From Apteryx mantelli (taxonomy: Eukaryota > Chordata > Aves > Apterygiformes > Apterygidae), in assembly GCF_036417845.1 (NCBI RefSeq), contig NC_089979.1, forward strand, positions 122,421,415 through 122,485,414: a stretch of DNA of 64,000 bases, written 5' to 3'. The position numbers and the translations under genes are program-made. Below the pieces are notes generated by a model. That model made no database searches and was not told where the DNA came from. It saw only the letters and a program-made list of their open reading frames with translations. Within the stretch, counting starts at the first letter, position 1; the number at the start of each line of letters is the position of its first letter. This document shows, one piece after another, positions 11,601 through 24,106 of this stretch.

Positions 11601-11903
11601 CTTGGTAGATCATCAGAACAGTTTTAGGTAGAATTTGATGTTTTATATGTAATACATGGTAAACCCTCTGACTTAGTAAAATGTTATCTGGTTAGCAAAG
11701 GATGATTACCCAAAAGTGGAGAACCTGAAAGCTTGGAAATGAAATTAAAGAATAATATTTATGAAGAGTTGTTGTTTTCATTCTGATTGATTAACGTGAT
11801 TTTTTTTTTTAAACAGAGAAACAGGATCATCAAGCATGAAATGAAGAAGCTCCAGAAGCAGGCTTCTAAAAAAGGCAAGAAGTTACAGAAGGCACAAAAA
11901 TAG
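8611..11903 (+). CDS. RPL14: 60S ribosomal protein L14 (eL14), six coding exons
   Basis: eL14 is a structural protein of the cytosolic large ribosomal subunit. Coding exons are 8611-8613 (ATG alone), 9052-9153, 9874-9968, 10693-10792, 11187-11240 and 11817-11903. All introns are GT/AG, and the joined frame gives 146 residues. The N-terminus reads [20 protein letters not shown], with the KOW-like [11 protein letters not shown] just after. Then come [35 protein letters not shown] and [20 protein letters not shown], all diagnostic eL14 blocks. The protein ends in a short Lys/Gln-rich tail ([11 protein letters not shown]). The long Ala/Lys/Pro-rich tail of mammalian eL14 (about 215 residues in human) is absent. 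The start is fixed by the conserved MVF, split by intron 1 directly after the ATG. No stops or frameshifts, so the gene looks intact. The TOP-type start implies growth-dependent translational control. Confidence 0.98.
8694..8786 (+). repeat. GC-rich imperfect tandem duplication in RPL14 intron 1
   Basis: A 36-bp unit at 8694-8729 (starting CGCCGGGTGCCTCCC) recurs at 8751-8786 (CGCCGGGCGCCTCCC) with only a few differences, a 57-bp period. It sits inside the CpG island within intron 1 (8614-9051). Confidence 0.8.
9154..11816 (+). other. RPL14 introns 2-5, no embedded gene seen
   Basis: Introns are 9154-9873, 9969-10692, 10793-11186 and 11241-11816, AT-rich and without recognised repeats. Introns of ribosomal protein genes often host snoRNAs. 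I found no convincing C/D pair with a closing terminal stem and no clear H/ACA architecture. Intron 5 has a small perfect hairpin at 11412-11430 (7-bp stem, 5-nt loop) of unknown meaning. Confidence 0.55.
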
Positions 11904-11945
11904 AATAAACTTCTAGTTATGTTTCACTTTTGTGTCCGTGCTCTG
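11904..11945 (+). terminator. RPL14: RPL14 poly(A) signal and downstream GU-rich element
   Basis: AATAAA at 11904-11909 directly follows the TAG stop (11901-11903) with no intervening base. A GU-rich tract (TTTTGTGTCCGTG) lies at about 11928-11940. Cleavage between them gives a 3' UTR of only about 15-25 nt. Confidence 0.85.
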
Positions 11946-14900
11946 ATTTTTTTTAAAGATTGTTAAATGGTCAAATATCTGATTTAAATGGTGATCACAA
12001 GGGTAACATAAGTTCACTTTTGCTTCTGACCAAGAATTGTTGTCCATTTATTAATGTCAGTGTTGGGTTCCCAGTGTTTCTCTGGAACACAAGCAAGTGT
12101 GTTTTTGTCACTTTCTGTTAAGATGCCCGTATGGACTATGCTTAGTACTGATCCCCAATACTGTTAGAAGAATTTGCATACCCAGTTAATTAAAGGAGCA
12201 GTTCAGATCCTCAGACATCTTAAAGCAGTCTGCTATGGAAATGTTTTGCAATGAATGAAGCTATTTGCAGTCTTTGTGAAATGTGAGAAATGATCAGTTA
12301 AACTAATTTTTCTGTATAAATTCAGGCACCAACTGAAACATGACTGTTCTAGTTTGAATTTAGAATACAAGGATGCCAGTTTTTGGGGGACTGACATATT
12401 GCTGTTCAAAGTCTGCTCTAAAGTACTCTGTATTTTTTTAAAACTTGTTATTCTGTAACAAGTGACTTAGAGGGCTTCAATATTCTAGATGTCTAATAAC
12501 ATACGGTTGTCCTGTAAGTGCAGTTAGTCATGAATGACATTAACAAGATTAAAATTGATGACTTGTATTCAAACATGCTTTCTTTTCAGAATGTTTGAAG
12601 TTTAATAGGCTATATCAGGACCTGAGCCTAATTAGTTCTTTAAACTATGCAGCATATAATTACTGCTTTTTAATCAAAACCATTAAGTAAAAGGGGACAG
12701 GACCTAAAAAATTACTCAAAAACCATATGAAATACTGAAGTGATGCATTTAGTCTTTGCACTGTAAAATAACGTTTACATCTCTCTAAATACCAGCATCC
12801 ATCTCTTCCATATGTTTTCTCCTGTGTATTTTGTTGGCAGGGGATATATTTTCTTTATAATGAATGAAGAAATTACAAGAGTATCTCTTTTGTAACCAAG
12901 AAGCAAATTATTTTTATGACCAAGTATAAAATTGAGGAGGGAGAATACAAATTTAAAAAACAAAGGTTGTAAGACCTTCAGATATATTGCCAAATACATT
13001 TTTCAAAGATATATTGTCAAATATACTGAACATTTTAAAGTTAAGATTTAAAATAATGACTTCAAAAATATGTGCTTCTAAGTAGATGTGTCTAATGCTG
13101 CTTGCTTCAGCCAGTTAGACATTTGCTTGCTCAAATGCTTAAACTAGCTGTTATCTTGAGCTATTTATAAGCCTTTGAAAATTGAGTTCTAGCGCATGGC
13201 TGATATGAATGGCTATAGCAACTAAGGAAAAAAACTCAGAAGTAATGCAAATTAAGATTAAAATGCATTTACAAGCATCAGGAAATCTTGCTTTAAATTG
13301 GATTTTAAAGTGATTAAATCCACTTATTTTGGAACTAAAATACTGTTAGTAACTTGGAAGCTGTGGTAACATGGAGGCCCTTTAAGGTAAAAGAGTTGTC
13401 CCTTAGGGGGTTTTTGTTTTTTTATGTACTACTGTTTTCATAAGCTCAGTTATATAAAAGATGGAAAAATTTGATAAGGGTGCCTATAGGGAAAATAGAT
13501 GTGCTCTTGATTATTATGAGTTCACAAATGCTTTTTCTATATTGTTTGGCCTTTTTTAAAGCTATTTGATTCTGAGGAATAATTTTATTTATTAATACAG
13601 GAATTTGTTCAGTATTTTCATTCCCACCAATGCCACCTGGCAGCTGCTGAGGTACCTCAAACATTTTTCTGGATAGTGTTTTATAACCTGTAAAGTTACC
13701 GAGCAGCTGTCATTGTTCTGAATAGGAGCCTTAATCTGTTCAGGGACAGCTATACTTGAATGTAAGGCTGAATTTTGTATGTCTTGAATTCAGGATATGG
13801 GCTTAAAATTTCTCATGAGTTCTTTGCTAGAATATGAATGGACATATAGCATGCTTATTCATATTACAGGTTTTCAAAGACTTTGATTCACTCGTAGACA
13901 TAGTAGGTGAGACATGAGTGGGGGTATGATTCAGCAGAGGGAGCTGTAGTCTGAAATACTTTGTTTAGTTTTTGTGCAAGTTAACAATACAAAACGTCCA
14001 CAGGGAGAGCTAAGTACCTGTGGTTTGACTGTGGCTGTCCCTTAACGCTGTATTATGGAAGGGATGTGCTGGGGGATAGTGGCATTAAAGCTTAAGGCAC
14101 CCTTCTGGTGAGAAGGCTTTACATGCATTAGACAAAATTAATCTTTTTTAATATCTTTTTTGTTTGGTAACTGCACCACATCTTTCTGACGGCATGTTCC
14201 AAATGAGTGGTATCTGGTGCTCTTTCCCAACACAAGAAACCTTTCTGAAGCCTTTTGCAGCTATTGCAGCTTTGTGTCATGTCAGTAGCCCACATTTCTT
14301 CTAAATACCATATTGTGCTGTCCATGCTGGAAGGACTGGAAACATTTTATAGTTAATCTTTAAGTCTTCAACAGGAGCTAAACTCAGTAATAAGTAAATT
14401 CTTGATTTCGTAGTATTTGTATGTTAATGATAGCTGAAGCTGTTCTCATTTCCTTTTCGTCTGCCTGGTTTTGTATTGTGGGAGGTACTGGTTTGTCCAT
14501 TTTTAAATCTGCAGGGATATAGAAATCAATCTAGAAGCATGAACAGTTTCACTTCTATAGCTTACCACATGATGGCAATGTTACCTCTTTAAGTTTTTCT
14601 TAGGCTTACGCAAGTAAGACGACTGCTGCATTTCTGTGTAAAGTAGCAGTGCCAAACAAAGGCGATGGCACAAATATTTGAGAACAATAGATATGTTTAT
14701 GAATATCTTTATTTTGTTCTTACAGTTGACTAAGAGGTATTTTGTTGGACAAAGTCAGAAAATAATTTTCATTTACTATGTGGAGCTGAGTGGAAAGAAA
14801 TCAGAACTGCTCTTTAGAAACAGCTTTGTAAGGGGAAGTGCCAATGTGTATTTTCTCTGCTTGTTTCACAAAGAAATTCTTGGAGGGTGGGAGGGGAATG

Positions 14901-17900
14901 GTACACCTTATGCCAGATTACAGCAGTACCTGCTGGTCTCGGGAGCACTTCCTAAACTGATACCAACAGTAGGCAAACTCGCAAGCAATCCCTGTGCTGC
15001 GACATCTGGGAGAAGTGAACAGTTACAGAAGTAGGATTGGGTCTGTTGATATTATCATCTACAGCTGAAGAGTGTAAAACCTTGTCAATTTGCTGTTACT
15101 GGAAGCCAACTGCAGTTTGGGGCTGAGTAGTTTGCTGGTGATACATGTCTTCAACAAAAAGCTATATTTTAATGTTCTTAGTTCTTGTTTAAATGTCTCT
15201 GTTCCTGTGTTTGGCATCTGAATGTTTCAATTTTATTTGAGATGAAATGGATCTGGAAGAGGAATATCTGTATTTACTAAACCTAGTTTTCAAATACTAG
15301 GATTCAAATTATGTCCTGAATAAAAGTAATGCATGCCATTACCCTTCAGTCAAGGTATGCTTGGGTGATTACCATGACGTTTTCAAATCATTTGGTCTTG
15401 TAGCTACCTATATGTTAATGATCATCTTTGTCTGGAGAAATTGGGGTCATCCTGTTGAAAACTCTAGCCTTCACCTTACATGAATGGGAAGTTTGCTCCT
15501 GAGAAATGAGAGAGCCTGCTGCTTTATTGTTTGAAGAGTCAAAGAAGACTCTAATGTAACTTTGGACATTCAATGTGGCAATGGCAGCTCAGCCTGAAAG
15601 TAGATGATGTCATCTCTTGCTGAGCTACTTCTGTACCATTGCTGCTGGCTGTGGGCTTCTCTTGTGGCAAATCTGATCCATTTTACAGCTGGATTCCCTG
15701 GGTCCAAAAACACCTCTGAACACCTAGATGGTATGAAGCTTTTTATAAGATGCAGGGGTTAATATGAAACATGGAGCTCTGAACAAAACTCCTGGGACAT
15801 GCATCACCTTGCCTCATTTGTTTCAGCAACTCTCATGCATCTTTGAGTTTTCTACTGTGCAGATGAAGCACTCGGTCCACCTTTGTTTTCTCTGCTTCCA
15901 TGTGTAGTGCCTGCTAACCACTTCCAGCTCTGCATGTTTCTCTTGTCCCCCCCTGCCCACAGTGATAAGGTGTCCCTACAAGTTCAGCCTGCCTTTTATT
16001 AAGATGAAAAAGTGCTAAATCCTATTTGGAGCGCAATTAGTGTGTGAGTTAAGGCTTACAAGCAAGAAATGGTAAATTAAGCAAATTAAGGGAATGGCTG
16101 TGTGGTTTGGCTCTACTTGCTCCAGGTCTTCAGCTTTTGGTTCTCCTTCCTCTGTATAATTTCTGTTCTTTTTTTTGTCTCCAAAGATGGCTTTTAGTGT
16201 TTCAGCTTGAAGTGGCATTTGCCATTGTCACACTATCTCTTTCTCGGGTACTTAGGGCTTATACTGGTAATTGCCTATCTGAAGCCAAAAGACCTGCTTC
16301 TACTGATTATGCGCTGCATTCCCAGTTGTGCTAAAGAACTGCAGTCGTTATCCCTGCCTTGATGCAAGCAGCAGCACTATGGATACTGAAAATGTACTCG
16401 TGCCTTCTCTTTTTCCCTGCACACACTGTGCAACCTTCAGTTTAGTGTCATCAGTGGGAATTTGGTGCAATCTGCATCTTTTGCAGCTGATTCGTGTGAT
16501 ATTATTTTTTTCCTGCTAATAAATGTCTGTTATTCAGTCATTTTCCCCACTTAGTTTCAGCAATCATAAGCTGTTCTGGGCACTGCAAATAAAACCCACA
16601 AGTGTCCAGTTAGGTTTTGGAGCAAACTCCTCCTCCTCATCACCCCCCCGCCCCCAAAAGCTTTCAGATCATTATGTACATCAGAGTTAGGGAAGTCTTT
16701 CTGCAGTCAGCTATTTCTGCTGATTACCAGCCTAAAAATTATAGCTTTGACAATACAGACCCACTTCCTCCTTCATAAGATGTATTGACCCAGTTCTCAT
16801 GTAGAGGAAGTGCTATTTAACATTTCCCCAGTGGCTTCCTGGTATGTGGGTATTTTTCAGAATATTTTCTTAGTTGTTACTTTGTTATTTGGGAGCATCA
16901 GGTCTTACACTTGGTGAGAACAGGTGCTGGCCTGTTCATCATGGCCCTTGTGCTCAGCAGAGTTGAGCTTGTCTCTTGTCTGTGTTGGGCTGCTTGCAGA
17001 GTGCAAGCAGAGAGAGATGGTGTTTTGGTGCACCAATTGATAAAGGTTTATGTGGCAGGCTCTCAACAGGGAACTGCTTTGAAAATGACAGATGCTTTGA
17101 AAAAGTAAGTGCTCATATTTAAATAGCTTAAAAGAATATTACCTTTGAGATCAGTTGGAGTTTTACCTAAAGACACCTAGGGGGAGGGCACAACAGTTGA
17201 ATAGTTCTTACAGTACCTCAGCAGTTGAGACTTTTATAGTTGCTGTTTGAGCCTCTATTTACAAAAGGCATCAAACAAAATTGGCTGTTGCTAGCTGTAT
17301 TGTAGTCAGATGCTGTATAAAGGTGATCTAAAGAAAGGATGGGAAATAGGCTTGTAGGTTTTTTCCTCTTTCCTCCCACCTCTTCCTCCCCAGAGCCCCA
17401 GAATAGCTTTAAAGGGACTTTTTGTTGATTTTTTTTTTTCTTTTATTTCTACTGCTTGTCTCATTCACATTGCACATGTGAGTCTTAGCTCACTCTGGAA
17501 GTCTCTCTAGATAATGGAAAAAAATCAGAGGGTTTATGGCATAATGAAGTAAATTAAGTCTGACTAGCTGAAAGTGGCATCATTTTTATTCTGGCTGCTT
17601 GAAGCATTTTTCAGGGTCCGGGGGAGGCTGGCAAGCTGCTGCTCTTCGCAATGCATCCATTCCTCATCCCAAATGTGAACAAGCTGCCTCAGCTCCCAAC
17701 CACCTGAACATGACCTTGGAAGAAAAGAAATGTTCACTCACTGGGTATGTCTGACCTCTGCTGATAAGGCCACAGTTTTGTTCTACTGGGAGGGAGACAG
17801 TGGGAAACAAGGGATAGAAAGCAGGGAATTATGGGGGGGAGCTGTAGTTCTCCAACCCTGAGTTTCACCGAGAGTGGGACATGCTCCCAGTCACGGTACA

Positions 17901-18089
17901 GTGGAGTGGTTTTGTGGTCTCCTTGCTCCCCTCAGTCCTGTGCGCTATCAGGCAGTGTCAGGTTGCCCTTCAGAAGACAAAGGAGTTGCAAATCATTTGA
18001 CAGGAATGACAACTTGACTGTGGCTGTGCTGCCCTGTCATTGGCGCTGATCTGTGCTAGACTTTGGCAGCAGCCCCGTTAACGTAAGCA
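11946..18089. other. AT-rich intergenic DNA, no gene recognised
   Basis: Frames are short and show no recognisable domain. The largest open frame (14678-15034, plus) has no features of a known protein. There are a few A/T homopolymers but no dated repeat family that I can name. Confidence 0.5.
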
Positions 18090-18480
18090 GTGCTCTGCTG
18101 GGTCAAACCACTGGTCCATCTAACCCCATGCAGTGTCTCTGACAGTGCCACTGGGGGATGCTCCGTAGAGAGAAGATACAAGGTCGGCCATTATCTGTGG
18201 TCCCTCTCCTTGCAGTTCCCCAGCATCTGCAATAGCAGGATTAGGGATGTTAGAGTAGGCACCCCTGCCTGTTCCCTTTAGTACCTCCTTTGGCCCTCCT
18301 GCCTGGGAGTCTGTCTAATCTTTTGAGCCTGCTCATACTATCTGCCTCCGCAATTTTGTGATAACGTATTCCAGAAGCTCACTGCCTGTTACGCAGGAAA
18401 GTGCTCTATTTAGTGTTTTAAAAGAATCTCCTACTATGAGGATTGCCTGGTGTTTGAGACAGAAGCTACTAATCAGCCCC
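18090..18480 (-). mobile_element. Old, decayed CR1-type LINE 3' fragment
   Basis: The plus strand carries CTGGGTCAAACCACTGGTCC and CAGTGTCTCTGACAGTG near 18097-18150, then CTGCCTCCGCAATTTTGTG and TATTCCAGAAGCTCACTG near 18340-18385. These phrases follow the layout of the antisense 3' region of old CR1 families shared by birds, turtles and crocodilians. The assignment rests on remembered patterns and the copy is strongly diverged, so the limits are approximate. Confidence 0.5.
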
Positions 18481-18898
18481 ATCACACTGCATGGCACACT
18501 TCCTAACCAGAGGTAAGCTTGGAAGTGATTGATGGTGAGAAAATGTTATTTCACAGGGGAGTCCAAGGAGGCTCACTTTGATTAGACGGAAAAGAGGTGA
18601 GTTACTGGGAAATAGAAATGAGGAGTCCTTGTTCAGAGTGCCTGGCCCTCACTTGGCATTTGAAGGACCATTGAAGTCGCTATTAAATGTAAGTGTGTGC
18701 AACTGTGTAATAGGGCACTTATTCCAGTGGGAGCCTTAAGAGCATCCATGCATGGCATGGTGCAAAATACTTTGGCAACCTCTAGCAAATTTCAGTGGGC
18801 AGAGAAAAGCCCCAACACTGTGCAACTGGAAGAGAGCACTGGAGGTCATGGGCATTGCTCAGGCGGGAGACTTTTCCAGTGAAAAATGTCCATTGGAA

Positions 18899-18926
18899 GG
18901 GGACCTACAGATGGGGACCTACAGAT
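18899..18926 (+). repeat. 14-bp perfect tandem duplication
   Basis: GGGGACCTACAGAT occurs twice in immediate succession. It is a small local duplication with no other context. Confidence 0.85.
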
Positions 18927-19749
18927 GGAGGTAAAATATCCTCAGTAATTCCTGACAATCTGACTTTTCTTTCTGACCGTCTGAGGATTGTTTCTACTCC
19001 AAGCTTGTGAGCAGACAGGCTCCAGGGCTATCGCCTCGTACCATTAGGAGTGAAGTACTTGATGATTAAGGAAAGAGGGACCCTCTTTTTTGCGGGGAGA
19101 AAGTGGGGAGATGAATTTCCTTCAGACTTCAGTGGCAACCAGCCCTGAAACACAGGACAAACCTGATAGAAATATGGTGCAGGAAGTCCTATGGACAAAC
19201 CTCAACCAAGTCTGCTCCCATCTCCTTCCCTGGAAATACCAACAAAACAAATATCCCAAGCCATGTATTGCAACATCTAGCACTTAACTCCAAGATGCCC
19301 CCCCATCCTGTCCCACATAGCTCTATCAGGGTGCAATAGGGGTTCCCAGGCTACTCTCCCTCCTTTTTTGGAAGTTTTCAGAACTTAATTCCCTTGGTTA
19401 TTAGAAACTTTTTAATTGCTAGCATGAATTTATTCATGGCCAGTTTATACCAGCAGACTCTACTCCTTGCTTCTCTAACTGCAGGGCTGTCAGGAAAGAT
19501 TCATGAGCCCATATGTTGTTGATCAGGCCTTCTTTTCAGCAGCCACAAGTCAAAGTTTTTGAATTAAATATTGCTGCAGTGCCTGATTACTCCATGTATT
19601 AGTGCATAATATTTTCTTCTGTTCTACTGTTACGGTGACAAAGCACTCTCCCTAATAGAAAGGTATATAAGCGGCAAGCACAGCGTCTTTGTGGGCCCAA
19701 TTCAAGCATATGCCAATAGCTTCCTCCCAGGAGAAGAAATAGATTGTTT

Positions 19750-19816
19750 CTGTCTTGTCCTTTCTTTCTCTTTCTCTCTCTCTCTGCCTTTTTTTTTTTT
19801 TGGGGGGGGGGGGGGG
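19750..19816 (+). repeat. Compound low-complexity tract: CT-rich, T-run, G-run
   Basis: A TTTCTC/CT-rich segment to 19786 is followed by a T run at about 19789-19801 and then 15 G at 19802-19816. The T-to-G switch is abrupt. It is a polypyrimidine tract abutting a G-quadruplex-capable run on the same strand. Confidence 0.85.
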
Positions 19817-22800
19817 AATGTTCCATGCATCAGTGTTCCTTTTTCACTTGTTCTGTCCAATCCCCCAGATTAGAGCTGGAGATTTGCTGAGAGGTTTTGA
19901 ATGAAAAGGAAGCTGTATTCTAGCTGGATGCCCTCTGGGCGTGGGGGACCGCTGCATCCACGCGTGCTCTGGGAGGGCAGGCTCTGCTCATGGCTTCTAG
20001 CGTAGCCTCTGCACATGTAAGAAGTGAGTTTTCTATCTCTGAAAAGGTCTTTGAGAGAGAGCACAAAGCCCCAGAAAGCTACCATGTCGCCTGTTCAAAC
20101 CTGCGCTGCAGCCCTGTGCCTCCACCATCCAGATCAAGAGCAAGAATCACTGGTAATACCATACCACTTCTTAATCCTGGCACCATCCATGCTCCCTTTT
20201 AGGCTGGCTTCCTAAAAGTTGTCTGCCTGCAATTGTTCTAAGCCAGCTGGTAACAGAGCGATCATATGCAGTTGTGGATGGTGCATGAAAAAGTCCTGCT
20301 TTAGCAATGGCCCTGCCTGTGGGGTGTGAGAGCAGCAAGGGACCAGTTTGGCTGTTCCCTGTAGAGCCCTGCCTTGGCTCATTGCCTCTCCCAAAGTATA
20401 TATTGAATAAGATAAGCTTGGATGACTCGCATTCAAGAATCCAAGGGAATTAGCAGAGGAGCTCTCTGAACCACTAATATTGATTCTTAGCTAGTCATGT
20501 AGAACCTAAAGAATTTGAGCAGTAATTTTCAACTGTTAGGGATTTTTTTTTATGTGGAGCTATGCACAGTTTCCAGTGAAATTTTGGAGCCTTTAAAAAC
20601 ATTTCCCAGGCTTGTCTGTGGCCTTTCATAGCCACCTTTTATGAACCTGATAGAATGGATGGATGAAAGAATTAGGAGCCAAATGTGTAACTATTGCCAG
20701 TTAACATGGTTTCGAGGAAGAGAGGGCAGGTCAGACATTTGTTATATTTCTGACAAGACCAAGGCATCTGTGTTGGCACAGTACATTTGGATGTCTCCAA
20801 GGCAACTGACTTAGTACCATATGCCATTTGGATTTTAAAAGTTATATCATTTAGAGAGGCTGCTTTACATATTAGATTAGAAACTGGCTCAAAAACAGAT
20901 CTCAGGATGTTACTAGGGAGATACCAGTGATCAAGGCTTTTTCTAGAGTGGGGAGGGGGGTGGTTCTTCATCCAGCATCTTCCAATATTTTTAAACAATG
21001 AGCAAGTTAAGGGTACACATGCACAGACACACATATATTTGCTAGGAAAGTTTGCAGATGGTGCAGGATTAGTAGGATAGTAAATAATAAAGAGTGACTT
21101 GAATCCCTTGATTTAAATGGTCACAATCCAAGAAAACAGTGTTTTGATTCATCCAAATGCTGGGCTTTATACCTAGAAAGGAGAAAGAGGGAGAAAGGGT
21201 ATGGGTACTATTTAGGGAATGGGAGTGTCTCTCTCAGAGAAGGGGCTCTGAAAGGGACATAGGTGCCTAGAATGAGGCACAGGTAGAAATTCAGTTTCTA
21301 AGTTGCGATACAAAAATTGTACTGCTGGCACATACAGCAAAACCTGTTTGGTGCTAAAATCATTGTGTGATGTTTTTGGCTGCAGAGGTCTGAAGATGCC
21401 TAACCAGGAGGAGATTTAAACCAGTTTCAAGATGCAGCTGCTGTCTGTGTAAGAGGGCAGTCAAGGAGAACTGGAGCAGCACTTTCTGACTTTAGGAGCC
21501 ATAAACCTAAGACTCTAGGTCTGGAAAGCAGCCAGCGAAGTCCAAGCTAATATTCAAGCATTTTCATCCTCACTCTTTGAAAAATTTCTGTATACCCTGG
21601 GGAAGGTATGAGCATGTGTTATTCATCAGTGCGTATGGCAATTGGGGTGGGAGTCATCACCCCCAAATGCAGGCAGCTGCAAGGTAGAAGCATCCCTTGG
21701 AAGGGCTTATTTCTCTGTTGGCTGTAAGTGGAGAATGACATGCGTTTGTTCTACCCTATAGATATCTAGAGTTATGAGGGATGAATGCTGCTGCTGACAA
21801 ATGGGGTATGTATATAGCCAGAGGGGGCACACTTGAATGCAGAAGCAACCTCTGGACTCTTGCCTGTGGAGAAGAGCTGCTGCCTTTATATGGGGTGAAC
21901 TGATTTGGGAAGTCTGAAAGGCAGGTGCTGTTCCGGTCTGTGTCTGCAGATGAGAAAGCGGTGAGGCTTTATCATGAAACCCAGGTGTGAATGCAAGAGC
22001 AGGTAAAAGACTTGGGACTCCCACAGGCCAGTATCCCCAAGCAGAGCCTCGGGGAGTTGACAGCTCCTGTCCCCCAGCTCTGCCTTATCTTGCCTCGGTG
22101 CAGTGGTCCTCGAGCTCTTCAGTGCCTTTGACAAGGGCTTGCTGGAAACTAGGCAGCAGGCACCCAGCTGAAGTGCACCCCCAAAAGCTAACGGACTGTG
22201 ACACCGAGCCAAAGTGTGCATGAACTGGGCCTCCTCAGCCAAGTGCGCGCGAACAATGTGTAGTAGCTTTCAGTACATCTGAATTTCACCCTTTTCTGTA
22301 CAAAAGATAGTTACAAGCCATATCCATGAAATCAGAAAAGATCCAGCCAATGTCATTCCAAGGTCTCCCTTACCCTTGGGGAGGTATTTGACAGCAGCCC
22401 CAGTTTTGGCCTCGTTCTTCATACGCTAAATTCAACATCGCTGCTCCTCTTGCGCTCAATGGGGACAGGGGAGGAACAAGGCAAGGTGCTGGGAGAGCCC
22501 TCACCCTGCTGTGCCTTCAGTAGTTCAGGGACAGATACAGATACGTCTCAGGCTTTGTTGCTTTATTTGTGGAGAGTATTGAGAAATAGGGAGCCTTTGC
22601 AGTGAGGGGGTATTAGCAAAGCGGATTGATAGAGGGCCATAGCTTGGCCTGGGGGCAGATCTCTCTCTGCTCGCCTGCCTGCCCGGCTGCTCACTCTGCT
22701 GCCAAACCTGCCCTGGCAAAAAGGGATTTCTAGCCCAGGTGCTCAGGGAACAAGGGGGCACTTGAAGACTCGTTCCCCAGGGATGTGCGCCTAGAGGCTG

Positions 22801-24090
22801 AGCTGTACAGAGGCGCCAACATCGGGCAGCCTCCCTGTCGCCGGGAGCCCTGGTAGTATCACTCTTCCCCATGAGCTTGGATTTGCATGAAACACATAGG
22901 CGCTTTGCGATGGTCCTACTTCAAATGTGGCTGAAGCTGAATCAGTTCCAGAAGTTATTAGAGGATGGAGACTGACAGACCCCCAATGATACTGAGCAAT
23001 CATAAAAGCTGCCTCTTCCTGCAGGAGTAGGCTAAGAAATTATTCCTTCTCTAGTAATGCAGTAAACTGCATGGACGTGGGACATGGATGATGTGAACTA
23101 TTTCTGGCTGAAGAGAGGAGAGCTTTCAAAATAGCCCTCTACAATAACATGTGAGAGATTTAAAAGCTTATTAATAAAAGAAAGCCCTAACTCATTTGAA
23201 TCATCACAGTTCATATCCTGCAAAAACAATACTACCCTCTGAAAAGCCATGCAGAGTTTCTAGCACTTACCTGAAATGTAAGCCAGAGGAATGAGTAAGC
23301 ACCTCTTAAAGACTTAATAATTCTTTGTCCGTTCCTCCATATACTCGCCTTTGAGTCATGACAGCAAGTAGGATACAATAGATATTTATGGGAGGCATAA
23401 AGCAGGAGCGTTCATAGAGCGTATGGTTTCTCTGCAGATGTTACTGCATTCTCTGGCAGTTTAAATGTTGTTTATAAAGGAATTCTCTCCCTTCAGGATG
23501 TGACCCCCTGCCCTCTGTCTTGAGTCAGACAAACTGAGACAAAAGCATCCTGGGAGCATTAATTTACTCTAATTATCTGAATGGGGATGTGCAAATTCTT
23601 CAGCATATTTATGAAAATGCAGTGCGTTCTCTAAGTGGCCTGGGTGGGCTCATTTCCACGTGAACATTAAAGAAAACCTGAGAGAGAAGAGTCTGTTCCC
23701 ACACATAACAAGTTTAAAGAAATCAGCCACTTCCTGCTTCTGTTTTTTTCCATTAGGGACTCACGTCTTGTCTACCTTAAGGCTGGTGGCTGGAGAAGTG
23801 AAGTATGGGAATGGTTTCACACTTGGACACCAGATCCCAAACTCAGTTTTGCAATGAATTTGCTTCTCAGCAGTAGTCCATCTTCTGGGTCTGAATATTT
23901 GCAAACCTGATGCTAGACCCAGAACCACACTTTTGAGCAGAAGCCCATCTCTTCCTGTTCTATTTCTTCCCTGATGATCCTTATAGCCTTAATTTGCCAT
24001 CTTTTTCACAGCTGCTGAAGTATCAGGGTCACCTTAAAGCCTATTCCTTAGTAAAGTGTCAAGGCCCATTACCAACAGATATAAGCGATT

Positions 24091-24106
24091 AAAAAAAAAA
24101 AAAAAA
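24091..24106 (+). repeat. (A)16 homopolymer
   Basis: Sixteen consecutive A residues. I cannot link them to a SINE or processed transcript upstream. Confidence 0.85.

Noticed and set aside
14678-15034. 118-codon plus-strand open frame
   Set aside because: No recognisable motif, AT-rich composition, no promoter or splice context.
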